Assembly: GCA_023392125.1 (NCBI GenBank)
Contig: JAEVZS010000002.1
Coordinates: 124,001-188,000, forward strand
From: Bacteroidota bacterium
Lineage (GTDB): Bacteria; Bacteroidota; Bacteroidia; Cytophagales; Cytophagaceae
Reading direction: 5' to 3'
DNA length: 64,000 bases
The notes under the pieces were generated by a model, which was not told the origin of the DNA, did no database searches, and saw nothing but the letters and a program-made list of their open reading frames with translations. Position 1 is the first letter of the stretch. The number at the start of each line of letters is the position of its first letter. A program made the translations under genes and the position numbers. This document shows, in pieces, positions 37,176 to 45,784 of the stretch.

Positions 37176-38023
37176 ATGAATCAGCTACAAACGCTTCTGT
37201 CTCACCTGCCGGACGACAAAATCCGGGAACTAGACACGGTCACCGATTGCATACAAAAGACTGCCAAAGCGCATAGTGTGATTCTTTTTGGCTCCTACGC
37301 CCGTGGCGACTACAAGCTCGAAAGAGGGCTGGAGCAGGGTAAGAAAAGCGACTATGACCTGCTGGTTATCACTGCGGACAGCGACAGCCGCCGGGCAATC
37401 AGTCTGGAGCTGACCAGAGCCTTTGACGATATTGCCACACCGGTACAGCTTGTGGTCGAAACCATTGCTACGGTCAACGCCAACCTGTCTGAGCGCCAGT
37501 TTTTCTTTTCTGATATTCGCCGGGAAGGAATTGTGCTGTACGATTCGGGACAATACACGCTGGCAGAACCGGCAGAAATCAGTCGGGAACAACGAAGAAA
37601 AATGGCAGAGGAGGATTTTAAGATGTGGTTTGAACGAGCCAAAGGAGCTTACAGAAATTATACCTATAATGTAAAAGATAGCTCATTTGACTGGGCATCT
37701 TTTCATTTACAGCAAACTGTCGAAATGTGCTATACAACCATAGAAATGGTTTTGCTCATTACAATCCGCATGAGCACAATCTCTACACGCTGAGGCAGCG
37801 GGCCGAGGCCTTTGACCAGCGGGTAGACGAAGCTTTTCCGCTCAATACGGAACAGGAAACCGAGCTTTTTGAATACCTCAACTTCGCCTATATTGGCGGC
37901 CGCTACCGCAGCGAAGAGGAGTTTCCCGTTAACCGGACTCAACTGGAATACTGGGCTACCGAAACAGAAAAACTACTCGATCTTACGGAAAGAATTTGTA
38001 CAGAGAAAATCGGAAGATTGTAG
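37176..38023 (+). pseudogene. Nucleotidyltransferase-HEPN fusion with a frameshift
   Basis: From the ATG at 37176 a minimal nucleotidyltransferase domain (FGSYARGD, then SDYDLLVITA) leads into a HEPN domain (FKMWFERAKGAYRNY; SFHLQQTVEMCYTTIEM). After ...EMV the frame goes wrong at a four-T run (37750-37753). Adding one T restores FAHYNPHEHNLYTLRQ and continues to YIGGRY and the stop at 38023, giving 282 residues, normal for such fusions. HEPN and MNT pairs often act as toxin-antitoxin systems, and the fused form may act on tRNA or nucleotides. It is either inactivated or affected by a base-call error. Confidence 0.85.
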
Positions 38024-38087
38024 TCGCCCGATTTTCCTTTTTTTGCTTGATCATCAAATATATCCGGAAATTCAGAAAGCCCGCGTG

Positions 38088-39419
38088 TTATGGAGTAGGA
38101 TGAGAGTCCGGCAGGCGCATCCTGGTACGGGCTGATTTCAGGCTGCCCAGCGCTCTGGATTTATGCCGGCCATAGATTAAATGCTTGGGACTACCTACAA
38201 TTTGTGAGGAATAAATTCCTGTATGCCCGGAAAACAGGTAGGCAACCACGCAGGCTATGCCTATGTATACACCGCTTTCGATACCAAAGAGCTCTATCCC
38301 CATGATGGTACAGGCAATCGGAGTGTTGGAAGCCCCTGCAAAAACAGCCACAAAGCCCATGCCGGCGAGCAGCGCTACCGGCAGCGGAACAAACCATGCC
38401 AGCGCATTGCCAAGTGTAGCGCCGACAAAAAACAACGGTGTTACTTCACCACCCTTAAATCCTGCTCCGATGGTAAAGGAGGTAAACAGAATTTTCAGCA
38501 GAAAGTCGTAGCTGTTTAAGGTCTCGCTAAAAGAGCTGACGATAGTCGGGATTCCAAGACCAATATACCTGGTGGTACCTGTAAGGTAGACGGCTGCTGC
38601 AATAACGATTCCGCCTATCATCGGGCGAAAGGGGGCATAGCTGAATCTGGCTTTGAATAAGGCTGTCCAGAAATGCGTTGATTTTGAAAATACCAATGCT
38701 GCCAGACCAGACAGAATACCAACAAGCATAGCCCAGCCAAAATTTGCCGGTGTCAGCTGGGGCACTACCGGAATACTGTAATGCGTATGGCCCACCTGCC
38801 ATGCATGGCAGGTATAGTCCGCTACGACTGCTGTCAGAAAGCTGGGTACGATGGCTTCGTAGCGCATTCTTCCCAGGATCAGCACTTCCAGGGCAAATAC
38901 AGCGCCTGCCAGGGGTGTGCCAAATACGGATGAAAACCCTGCGCTTATACCGATCACTATCAGTATTTTACGGTCTCGTTGCCTGAGCCTGAACCATCTG
39001 GTAAACTGGTCGGCGATGGCTCCGCCCATCTGAACGGCAGTACCTTCACGCCCGGCCGAACCACCGAAAAAATGCGTGATAATGGTGCCGGACAAAACCA
39101 GAGGGGCCATTTTCAACGGAATAATCTGTCTGGGATTGTGAAATTCTTCGAGCAGCTGGTTATTGCCTTTTACTACATCGTTGCCCCAATAATGATACAT
39201 CAGCCCGGTGATAAGTCCGCCGGCCGGGAGCAGTGCGATAATCCATGGGTTATTTTCTCTCCAGGTGGTTGCCCAGTCCAGAGATACTAAAAAGAGGGCT
39301 GATGCGCTGCCTGCAAGTGTGCCTATTAGCAGAGCCAGCAATAGCCACTTTATCAGATAGAACAGGATGGGGAGTTGCTCAATGGTTGCAATGCGTCTTC
39401 TGAGGGTTGTCTTATTCAT
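38088..39419 (-). CDS. CLC-family fluoride/proton antiporter (CLC-F)
   Basis: 443 residues with about ten hydrophobic helices. The gating Glu is Glu125 in GREGT. Instead of the chloride-selective GSGIP motif it has KGNNQLLEE at residues 84-92, the GNN-type motif of the fluoride-exporting CLC-F branch. A fluoride riboswitch precedes it, which strongly supports fluoride export as the role. It uses the proton gradient to expel F- from the cytoplasm. Convergent with the HEPN gene. Confidence 0.9.
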   Translation of the reverse strand: MNKTTLRRRIATIEQLPILFYLIKWLLLALLIGTLAGSASALFLVSLDWATTWRENNPWIIALLPAGGLITGLMYHYWGNDVVKGNNQLLEEFHNPRQIIPLKMAPLVLSGTIITHFFGGSAGREGTAVQMGGAIADQFTRWFRLRQRDRKILIVIGISAGFSSVFGTPLAGAVFALEVLILGRMRYEAIVPSFLTAVVADYTCHAWQVGHTHYSIPVVPQLTPANFGWAMLVGILSGLAALVFSKSTHFWTALFKARFSYAPFRPMIGGIVIAAAVYLTGTTRYIGLGIPTIVSSFSETLNSYDFLLKILFTSFTIGAGFKGGEVTPLFFVGATLGNALAWFVPLPVALLAGMGFVAVFAGASNTPIACTIMGIELFGIESGVYIGIACVVAYLFSGHTGIYSSQIVGSPKHLIYGRHKSRALGSLKSARTRMRLPDSHPTP

Positions 39420-39446
39420 TTTTGCCTTGTTTACAATACATCCGTG

Positions 39447-39464
39447 TCAGCCCTATAGGGCTGA
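39447..39464 (-). promoter_or_regulatory. Hairpin between fluoride aptamer and start codon
   Basis: 18-base palindrome TCAGCCCTATAGGGCTGA (7-bp stem, TATA loop) between the aptamer and the ATG at 39419. It may be the switching (expression-platform) hairpin. There is no T-run, so translation control is more likely than termination. Confidence 0.5.
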
Positions 39465-39469
39465 TTAAA

Positions 39470-39523
39470 CAGACGCCATCAGCTCCGGAGCTTTCCGGGC
39501 GGTTCAAGGCAGACATCATTGCC
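39470..39523 (-). promoter_or_regulatory. Fluoride riboswitch (crcB motif)
   Basis: On the minus strand the aptamer reads from GGCAATGATGTCTGCC through TTGAACCGCC, a CCGG/CCGG hairpin, and GGAGCTGATGGCGTCTG. This matches the crcB consensus (GGxxATG...GCC, AACCGC, GCTGATGGC). The segment GATGTC pairs with GGCGTC with two G-U wobbles, as in the known fold. It sits about 50 bases upstream of the CLC-F gene. Confidence 0.85.
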
Positions 39524-39694
39524 ATTACTTCAGAACAACAAAGTTGATAAATATTTTTCCCATTTTCAAAAAAAAGTTCTGCTGACTGACCATGCTTCCG
39601 CCAACAGGGTCAGTCCTGCTGACTGTGCTGTCCTGATCTTTAGTCTTTTTTAAATATCATCCCAATGGGTGATTGATGCGAATGGTGACCGTAG

Positions 39695-39702
39695 TATTTT
39701 TG
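39695..39702 (+). promoter_or_regulatory. Bacteroidota -7 promoter box for the Kelch gene
   Basis: Perfect TAnnTTTG match (TATTTTTG), 71 bases before the start codon, with TTG-containing sequence at about the -33 position. The rest of the 39420-39773 gap holds the riboswitch and no ORF I can support. Confidence 0.55.
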
Positions 39703-39773
39703 TAATGTGCTATTGTCTGTCATCTGATCAATAGAATCCAAAAAAGATACATTAATTATATCCCATTAAGCTC

Positions 39774-42362
39774 ATGCTGAAATTAAGCTCCTTTGTAAAG
39801 TACCTGCGGCCTTTTGTGCTCCTCATCTTTTTTACAACATCGGTAGTTGCCCAGACAGAAACCTGGACCCAAAGAAGCTCATTAGGCTTCGATGTGCCAT
39901 CAAGATCCTATGCGGGAATGACCGCATTGAATGGAAAATTATACATGGCAGGAGGGTACTCAGGAGGAAGCTCAGGCAATCAGAAGGATGTTATTGAATA
40001 TGACCCGCAGGCAAAAGTTTTCAGGAAACTTAAGGATCTGAATCAGGGCGGTATGGGGACATTGCTGTTTACGGCCGGCGATCAATTATTTGCTTACGAT
40101 GCCGGCAGTTGGAAAAAATATGATTTTCAGAACGATAACTGGCTGGCGCAGGGACATGCACCTATTGTTCCCGGGACAGGATTTGTGAGCAATGATACGA
40201 TTTTTTTGATGGGCAAAGGGTTGAGCTTCACACAAGTATATTCATACAATCTTGTGACCGGTAAATGGACAAGGCGGTCAGATTATCCGGGTAGTGCAAA
40301 AGATGGAGCAATGGCATTCAGTATCGGAAGCAAAGGATATTTTGGTGGCGGAAGCTCTGCCAATGGTCTTTCCCGGGCATTTTATGAATATGATCCTGCA
40401 ACTGACATATGGACCGCCAAAGCGCCGATACCGGAAAACCTTGGTGGTCTGGTAGGAGTGTCTGTCAATGGAAAAGCTTATGCAGGACTCGGGGGAAATC
40501 CTGATCCCTCAGATAGCTGGTATGAATATGATCCGATTGCGGATTCCTGGTCTTTAAAAGCTGCAGGTATGGCTGTTTTCTATTCCTGCGCAGCAGTAAT
40601 CGATCATGATGTGTATGTTTTTGGAGGAAATATAAATAACAGGCCAGATATATCCGTAAGTGCGATCCGTAAGTACAATTGTGAGAATAATGAATGGACG
40701 TTTCAGGAAAGAGTATCAGGTGGTAACAGAATCAGGGCTGTAGGCTTTTATGCAAATAATAAGATCTATATAGGTGGCGGGCATGACGGTCAGTCGCTTA
40801 CAGATTTCTGGGAATATGATATCAGCACAGATACCTGGTCACCAAAAGCATCATTCGGGAGTGGATTTGCAAACCGCGCCGCAGCAGGAATGGATGGTAA
40901 AGGGTATTTTATCGGTGGCTATAATAAGAATGCACTACCACCTCAATATTCGGACTCTCTGTTGGTTTTTGATCCGGTAACAGATACATGGACAGCTTTA
41001 GCTAGCTATCCGGGAGGAAAAAGATGGGGCATGGCAGCTTTTGCCATCGATGGAAAACTGTATGCCGGAATGGGGTCTAATAATACAGGTTCCAGCAGTG
41101 CTTTTTATGTTTACGACCCATCCGGCGATGATTGGACCCGATTAGCCAATAGTCCCGGGATTGGAGTTGTGTACTCGTCTTTTGCTATAGCTGATACCGG
41201 ATACATTCTTATGGCTAACGGTAGCTGGCAGCTAGACCTTTATGCCTATGATATAAATTCAGATAGCTGGATAGACAAGCAGGTCTCTGTGGCAAACGGG
41301 GCATCTCAGATTCCGGAAGGCAGTGTAAATCATGCGTTTTCCTGGAACAACAAAGGATATCTGTTTATGGGAGGCATTGTGCATGAGTACAACCCAGCAT
41401 CAAATTCCTGGAGGCGATTGACTCCCTTTCCTCAGGGCGCCAGAATTCATAGTGCAGTAATTGCAACACCCGAAGGCGCTTTTGTGGGATTCGGTAATAC
41501 AACAGCATCAGGGGATGATTTTAGTGTGCGTAATGACTTGTGGAGGCTTGATCTTCAGGCAGGTGTATCAACCCGGGTGGGGGATTTTAATTCATGCCTT
41601 TCCGTACCATATCCTATACCACATACTGTTGCAGATAACGAAGGGCAGCTTTTTGCTTTCGGTCCGGACGGCTGTATTGCTGTACGATCTTCTGATACCT
41701 TAATTCCTTACAGAGAGATGCATTACTGGTTTGGCAGCAGCAGCAAAGAATATGGGATGTATCTCAATAAAAACATTTCATATACCAAATTGGGTCCTGT
41801 GCAAAACGGAAAAATGCGATTGTATTTTACCAATCGGGAGCTTGCCAGGTTTGTCTCGGAATTTAACCAGAAGTACCATACTTCTTATACGACGACCGAT
41901 ATTTCGATCGTAAGATATTCAGGAAGTACGAGTGACCTTGATCCTGAAAATAATACTGATGAACAAAACTTTTATTCAAAGATTGCATCATCTCTTACTA
42001 ACTATGGCCCCGAAGGACAATTCAGCTATTTTGAGTTTGAGACCGACAGAGCAGGGGAGTTCTATGCAGTACTTTCAACACCAGATGTGGTAACAGGAAT
42101 CAGCAATAGCTCCAAAGCCGGCATAGCTGTATATCCAAATCCAGCCGATCAGGTAATTCAGATCAGTATGTATTCTGTGGAAACGGGTCCGGCTGAACTT
42201 TTCATTCAAACGGTAGATGGAAAAGTTGTTGCCAGAGAATCATTTGCATTGCATAAGGGGGAGAATACCTCACAGGTTAATGTTTCAGGTCTTGACAAAG
42301 GTATCTATATAATTTCTGTGCAAACAGGAGATAAAAAGCTTCTTACAAAATTTGTAAAGTAA
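39774..42362 (+). CDS. T9SS-secreted Kelch-repeat protein
   Basis: 862 residues. Signal peptide ending FFTTSVVAQ. From residue about 30 to 600 there are ten or more Kelch-type blades with the marks GKLYMAGGYSGG, YEYDPATDIWTAKAPIPENL, GKAYAGLGG, YNCENNEWTF, typical of a beta-propeller. A further beta-rich domain (about 630-770) precedes the T9SS sorting tail starting at AVYPNPADQVIQISM. Probably cell-surface; binding partner unknown. Promoter box and terminator suggest a single-gene unit. Confidence 0.9.
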   Translation: MLKLSSFVKYLRPFVLLIFFTTSVVAQTETWTQRSSLGFDVPSRSYAGMTALNGKLYMAGGYSGGSSGNQKDVIEYDPQAKVFRKLKDLNQGGMGTLLFTAGDQLFAYDAGSWKKYDFQNDNWLAQGHAPIVPGTGFVSNDTIFLMGKGLSFTQVYSYNLVTGKWTRRSDYPGSAKDGAMAFSIGSKGYFGGGSSANGLSRAFYEYDPATDIWTAKAPIPENLGGLVGVSVNGKAYAGLGGNPDPSDSWYEYDPIADSWSLKAAGMAVFYSCAAVIDHDVYVFGGNINNRPDISVSAIRKYNCENNEWTFQERVSGGNRIRAVGFYANNKIYIGGGHDGQSLTDFWEYDISTDTWSPKASFGSGFANRAAAGMDGKGYFIGGYNKNALPPQYSDSLLVFDPVTDTWTALASYPGGKRWGMAAFAIDGKLYAGMGSNNTGSSSAFYVYDPSGDDWTRLANSPGIGVVYSSFAIADTGYILMANGSWQLDLYAYDINSDSWIDKQVSVANGASQIPEGSVNHAFSWNNKGYLFMGGIVHEYNPASNSWRRLTPFPQGARIHSAVIATPEGAFVGFGNTTASGDDFSVRNDLWRLDLQAGVSTRVGDFNSCLSVPYPIPHTVADNEGQLFAFGPDGCIAVRSSDTLIPYREMHYWFGSSSKEYGMYLNKNISYTKLGPVQNGKMRLYFTNRELARFVSEFNQKYHTSYTTTDISIVRYSGSTSDLDPENNTDEQNFYSKIASSLTNYGPEGQFSYFEFETDRAGEFYAVLSTPDVVTGISNSSKAGIAVYPNPADQVIQISMYSVETGPAELFIQTVDGKVVARESFALHKGENTSQVNVSGLDKGIYIISVQTGDKKLLTKFVK

Positions 42363-42379
42363 GTAGTTGAAATTAGTTG

Positions 42380-42411
42380 CTCTCATTAGTTGCTTTTGCA
42401 GCTGATGAGAG
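42380..42411 (+). terminator. Hairpin after the Kelch gene
   Basis: 14-bp stem (CTCTCAT...ATGAGAG, with two G-U pairs inside) closing a TTTT loop, 17 bases past the stop. No T-run follows, so its efficiency is uncertain. Confidence 0.5.
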
Positions 42412-42451
42412 TTGAATTGAACATCTTGGTTTTGCTTATTTACTCATATAG

Positions 42452-42913
42452 CTAATCAGTATCAAACGCTTTTGCAAAGCGTATCAGCTTTTCAGAGGTA
42501 GTGATACCAAGCTTGCTTTTAATGTTTTTCTTGTGGGTTTTAATGGTATTGACCGAGACGAACAGCTCTTCAGCCAGCTGCTTCACGCTTTTTCCGGAAG
42601 TAAGCAATTGCAGAATCTCTTTTTCCCGCTGGGTAAGCGTGGAATAGATGAGATAGTTGTCCCTGAAGAACAAGTTGTCTTCAAGTAGCTGAGAAACTTT
42701 TTTTGTCAGATGAAGCTCAGCATCTATGCGCACCGCATGAGTGATCGTAAGAATGGGACGATTTTCCAGATCACGCATCAGCAAACGGGTTGAGCTGAGA
42801 TACCATTCCCAGTTTTCCTTGTTATGAGGCTTTACCTGCTGGAAAAATGTAAAGACTTCACAGCCAGCTGCATTACCTGGCTGATCTTCTCTTGTATCAA
42901 TTCGTCTAATTTA
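42452..42913 (-). pseudogene. 5'-truncated LuxR/NarL-type regulator next to the prophage
   Basis: The frame gives a C-terminal LuxR HTH (STLTQREKEILQLLTSGKS; VKQLAEELFVSVNTIKTHKK) preceded by about 70 residues of a PAS-like domain (EVFTFFQQVKPHN; ENWEWYLSSTRLL). Relatives are about 240-260 residues, so about 100 N-terminal residues are missing. The frame stops at a TAA just before 42913 and the prophage end begins about 20 bases further. A start could only be the TTG at 42784 or a non-standard codon. The matching 5' part is not seen beyond the other prophage end, so the loss was not simply an insertion. Confidence 0.75.
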
Positions 42914-42933
42914 AGACTTGTTCAGGGATTGTT

Positions 42934-42961
42934 GCGTTTTATAATTTATCTTTCGTTAAGT
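42934..42961 (+). other. attL: dif-like Xer recombination site
   Basis: 28-base site: arm GCGTTTTATAA, centre TTTATC, arm TTTCGTTAAGT. It shares a 17-base identical core (GTTTTATAATTTATCTT) with the site at 50845-50872. By position, the left arm is host and the right arm phage. Confidence 0.8.
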
Positions 42962-42984
42962 AAGGAATAATACTATTATTAAGC

Positions 42985-43266
42985 CTATAATACACTTAAA
43001 ATTTTTATAAGGTCTTTCAGAAACTTCCCTTCCCTTTTCTTTTTATCAGACTCCTGAAAACGTTCCTCAAGATCAACAATACTCTGAGCGTATAATTTAT
43101 CACGCTCATAACGCTCAATCTTATACGCCCTCAGTTCTTTATTAATTCTATCATTCTTATGAATAAGAACAAAAGACACATAAGAATTAAGAAAAAGAAC
43201 GATTCCAAACGTCCAAACGATCCATTTTTTTACATACATGAGTGAAAATAAATTAGTGTTAGACAT
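42985..43266 (-). CDS. Prophage one-helix membrane protein with coiled-coil tail
   Basis: 93 residues from the ATG at 43266 (a longer frame starts at 43311). One transmembrane helix (WIVWTFGIVLFLNSYVSFVLI) is followed by a charged helical tail (KNDRINKELRAYKIERYERDKLY...LEERFQES). Not recognised. In the circular phage genome it would be the first gene of the leftward module, since the element's ends join at attP. It shares its upstream region with the divergent capsid gene. Confidence 0.6.
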   Translation of the reverse strand: MSNTNLFSLMYVKKWIVWTFGIVLFLNSYVSFVLIHKNDRINKELRAYKIERYERDKLYAQSIVDLEERFQESDKKKREGKFLKDLIKILSVL

Positions 43267-43369
43267 GTAATTATAAGATAAAATTTTTAACAAATACAAC
43301 ATTATTTCCAAATATTTTTTTTATCACCTTCCTTTGTGCTATACAAGTTTCACAAAATCAAAAAGATAA

Positions 43370-44146
43370 ATGACTTTAATTAGCACAATCGTAAATCAGT
43401 CAAAAGCCGCAAATATCAGGATTGAAGAGAATTGCGCAGCCGTTTTAATAACTGCAAACACATCGTTTAACCTCGAAACCATAACGCACAGAGTAACCGG
43501 GGGAGGAACAGACGGAAGCAAAATACTAAACCTTTCAATTAATACCAACGCGAAAATGTTGTCTGAAATGGCAGCGAAAGGCGAAGGATTCATTCAGAAA
43601 TTCACTGCAACAAACAAAGAACACTGTTTCATTCAGTTAACAAAAAACTGGTCCGGTTTGCCTCTAAACAAGAACAGGCAACTTATAATTGATCTGTACG
43701 AACTCGACAATACAAAAACGTACGAAATCTACGCGATCTCAGGAAACTCAGTATCTGAATTTACCCGGAAGTTCGAAAGAGATTCAATTTTATCTGGTTC
43801 CCCATCCAAACAAATGAATCTCACTGGAATAAACCGGGTGTTCATAAGAAATTCCGCAGCCCTCACGGGGGTAACCCTCAACATGGGAGGGCATTCAGGA
43901 AAACTCACCACCGAGGAACTCAAGGCATTGCAAAACAAGATGAACGACATTGTTTCAGCCACTCCAACAATCGAAGACACAGACGGGTCCGGGTCAAACG
44001 TCTACAAAATGAATTTAGGGTTCGAAAACCTATTAGAAATTCCCTACATCGCCAATTCAACAACCCTTACAATCGAAAGCACGGGAGCCTCAGAGATTGA
44101 GTTTTTCGCTGAAAAAATTGTGAACATAAACAACCAATTCGATTAA
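43370..44146 (+). CDS. Putative major capsid protein of the prophage
   Basis: 258 residues, the largest structural-type gene of the element. No signal peptide, no membrane helix, few cysteines and a beta-rich composition throughout. Segments such as HCFIQLTKNWSGLPLNKNRQ, TKTYEIYAISGNSVSEF, INRVFIRNSAALTGVTLNMGG and TLTIESTGASEIEFFAEKIV look like strands of two stacked barrels. Length fits PM2-type double-jelly-roll capsid proteins (about 270). First gene of the rightward module, with a strong hairpin behind it that could set it apart for high expression. Homology is not shown by eye; assignment rests on size, order and composition. Confidence 0.55.
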   Translation: MTLISTIVNQSKAANIRIEENCAAVLITANTSFNLETITHRVTGGGTDGSKILNLSINTNAKMLSEMAAKGEGFIQKFTATNKEHCFIQLTKNWSGLPLNKNRQLIIDLYELDNTKTYEIYAISGNSVSEFTRKFERDSILSGSPSKQMNLTGINRVFIRNSAALTGVTLNMGGHSGKLTTEELKALQNKMNDIVSATPTIEDTDGSGSNVYKMNLGFENLLEIPYIANSTTLTIESTGASEIEFFAEKIVNINNQFD

Positions 44147-44192
44147 AAAAAGGGGGTAAAACCTTTGAATGATTGAATAATAAAAACTTACA

Positions 44193-44224
44193 AGCAAGCT
44201 ATTTAACAAAAAAAATAGCTTGCT
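44193..44224 (+). terminator. Hairpin between capsid candidate and the next prophage gene
   Basis: Perfect 12-bp stem AGCAAGCTATTT/AAATAGCTTGCT with an 8-base A-rich loop. The start of the next gene is 17 bases later. It may act as a partial terminator or an RNA 3'-end protector, keeping capsid mRNA in excess. Confidence 0.6.
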
Positions 44225-44240
44225 ATTACCATCAAATAAA

Positions 44241-44741
44241 ATGGCAAAATTTGGACAAACTGTTTTAGGAAGGTCTTTAAAAGACATAGTAAGAATTGGA
44301 GCCCGTCCACTACATATGACTATATCATCTATAACAGGAAAACCGATGGATGAAAAAATGAACTACGAAACGAGGTTTTTCAAAGGGATAAATAGAACAC
44401 AAGATTTCATAATAAACGCGAGTCATACAGTAGGAAAAATTTGGGCTGACACGATTTCAGGAGGTCTAATTGGAAAATTCGCTAATAGTTTCCGGAACCC
44501 AATATACCGCGAGGGATGGGGTGGATTCGGAGAAGGTTCCGCAATGTTCGAGATAAAAGGCGGACAAGGAATATTTAATCCAAAAGACACTGAAGAAAAT
44601 CAGGGTCTCAAAACTGAATTGCCAACGATCGACAAAACAGAAAAGGAACTCCGAAGCGGTTGGTTGAGATGGGATATTTTACTAGCAATCATAATTCTCA
44701 TAATCAGTTTAATACTAGCCCTTAAAAAAAAGAAAAAATGA
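44241..44741 (+). CDS. Prophage structural-type protein with C-terminal membrane anchor
   Basis: 166 residues from the ATG at 44241. A Gly-rich basic N-terminus (MAKFGQTVLGRSLKDIVRIG) is followed by a Gly/Phe-rich middle (GGFGEGSAMFEIKGGQGIF) and one C-terminal transmembrane helix (DILLAIIILIISLILAL) with a Lys tail. Not recognised. It overlaps the next gene by 4 bases. C-terminal anchoring in the virion membrane is a reasonable guess. Confidence 0.6.
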   Translation: MAKFGQTVLGRSLKDIVRIGARPLHMTISSITGKPMDEKMNYETRFFKGINRTQDFIINASHTVGKIWADTISGGLIGKFANSFRNPIYREGWGGFGEGSAMFEIKGGQGIFNPKDTEENQGLKTELPTIDKTEKELRSGWLRWDILLAIIILIISLILALKKKKK

Positions 44742-44989
44742 GCAGATTCGGAGATTTTTTCAAAGGACTTGGAGAAGTAATAAAGGGAGCCGGGAAAGTA
44801 GTAAAAGAAAATCCGGAGCTTATAGATGTGATAACAACCGTCATAACGAAGGACGGGAAAAAAGTACAGTTGGACCGGAACGGGAATATTGTAGGAGGAG
44901 ATAATCAAAGACCCTTATACATAATAATAGGTGTACTGACAATAACACTAATTATAACGATCATAACCATTCTAATAAAAAAGAAATGA
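44738..44989 (+). CDS. Prophage small membrane protein
   Basis: 83 residues. An amphipathic N-terminus (MSRFGDFFKGLGEVIKGAGK) and a C-terminal transmembrane helix (LYIIIGVLTITLIITIITIL) with a KKK end. Overlaps both neighbours by 4 bases (ATGA). The Gly/Lys helix resembles membrane-active phage peptides, but no family is recognised. Confidence 0.55.
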   Translation: MSRFGDFFKGLGEVIKGAGKVVKENPELIDVITTVITKDGKKVQLDRNGNIVGGDNQRPLYIIIGVLTITLIITIITILIKKK

Positions 44990-45270
44990 ACGGATTAAGA
45001 GGATTCTGGGAAAAAATAACCGGAACAACAAAAACAATAACAGATCAGGAAAAGCAAACCCTGATCGGCAATAATGTACTAAGGGAGATTTTACTAAGTG
45101 CCGGAACAAACACACTCAGTTGGTTTCTTCACGACACCATTGAGGGAAAACAGTTCAGAAATCGCATGATTCTATTAACAGTACGCAGGTTTGGATTCCT
45201 AATCTGGATACTAATATTCTTAGTAGGATATGCAGTCATAGACCTCATAAAAAAAGCATTCACTAAATAA
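44986..45270 (+). CDS. Prophage small membrane protein
   Basis: 94 residues with a short soluble N-terminus (GLRGFWEKITGTTKTITDQEK) and one C-terminal transmembrane helix (GFLIWILIFLVGYAVIDLI) with a basic end. Overlaps the previous gene by 4 bases. Not recognised; probably virion membrane-associated. Confidence 0.55.
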   Translation: MNGLRGFWEKITGTTKTITDQEKQTLIGNNVLREILLSAGTNTLSWFLHDTIEGKQFRNRMILLTVRRFGFLIWILIFLVGYAVIDLIKKAFTK

Positions 45271-45285
45271 AAAAAAATAAAACAG

Positions 45286-45756
45286 ATGGCTTGGAACTAT
45301 AACAATAACAGGCAGTTCACACCGAACAATTATAACAATTTCCGTCCGCAACAAAACGGGAATTTCCACAACAGAGGATTTGGAAATAATTACAACAACC
45401 AACAACCTCAAAATCGGTTCAAAAAATCCGGGTACAAAGTAAAACAGATGCAGGACGGAAGCTATGTATGTTCAGGCTGGTTGAAAAACAAAGAAGGTTT
45501 ATGGGAATTCTATGCAAGACCTTATAAGGGCACACATGAGGTAGAAAGCAAAAACGGAAACAAATTCTTAAACCTGTTTGTAACTGTTCGCAACAAGCAG
45601 ACATTTCAGGAAATAAAGACATCTGGATTACTGAACCTAACAAACAAAAAATTGATAATGAAAGATTTAAAGCTGTTAGGAACCCCAGCAGGTGGGGGGA
45701 TGACAAGAGGGGGACACAGAATAACAGGATCGATTGTTCCACTACGAAGCAAATAA
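45286..45756 (+). CDS. Prophage Asn-rich protein, possible ssDNA-binding protein
   Basis: 156 residues. The first 45 residues are Asn/Gln/Arg/Phe-rich and look disordered (NNNRQFTPNNYNNFRPQQ). The rest could be an OB fold: SGWLKNKEGLWEFYARPYKG, then VTVRNKQTFQEIKTSGLLNLTNK, GTPAGGGMTRGGHRI. Low-complexity plus a compact beta domain suits single-strand DNA coating, but no SSB signature is clear. It is the only soluble protein in this part of the module. Confidence 0.5.
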   Translation: MAWNYNNNRQFTPNNYNNFRPQQNGNFHNRGFGNNYNNQQPQNRFKKSGYKVKQMQDGSYVCSGWLKNKEGLWEFYARPYKGTHEVESKNGNKFLNLFVTVRNKQTFQEIKTSGLLNLTNKKLIMKDLKLLGTPAGGGMTRGGHRITGSIVPLRSK

Positions 45757-45784
45757 CTATTTCACAATAAATTCAATAAAAAAA

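Noticed and set aside
37176..38023. Calling the HEPN half as an independent gene (start at 37727)
   Set aside because: Its first residues do not match the family, while a one-base correction joins both domains exactly; so it is one frameshifted gene.
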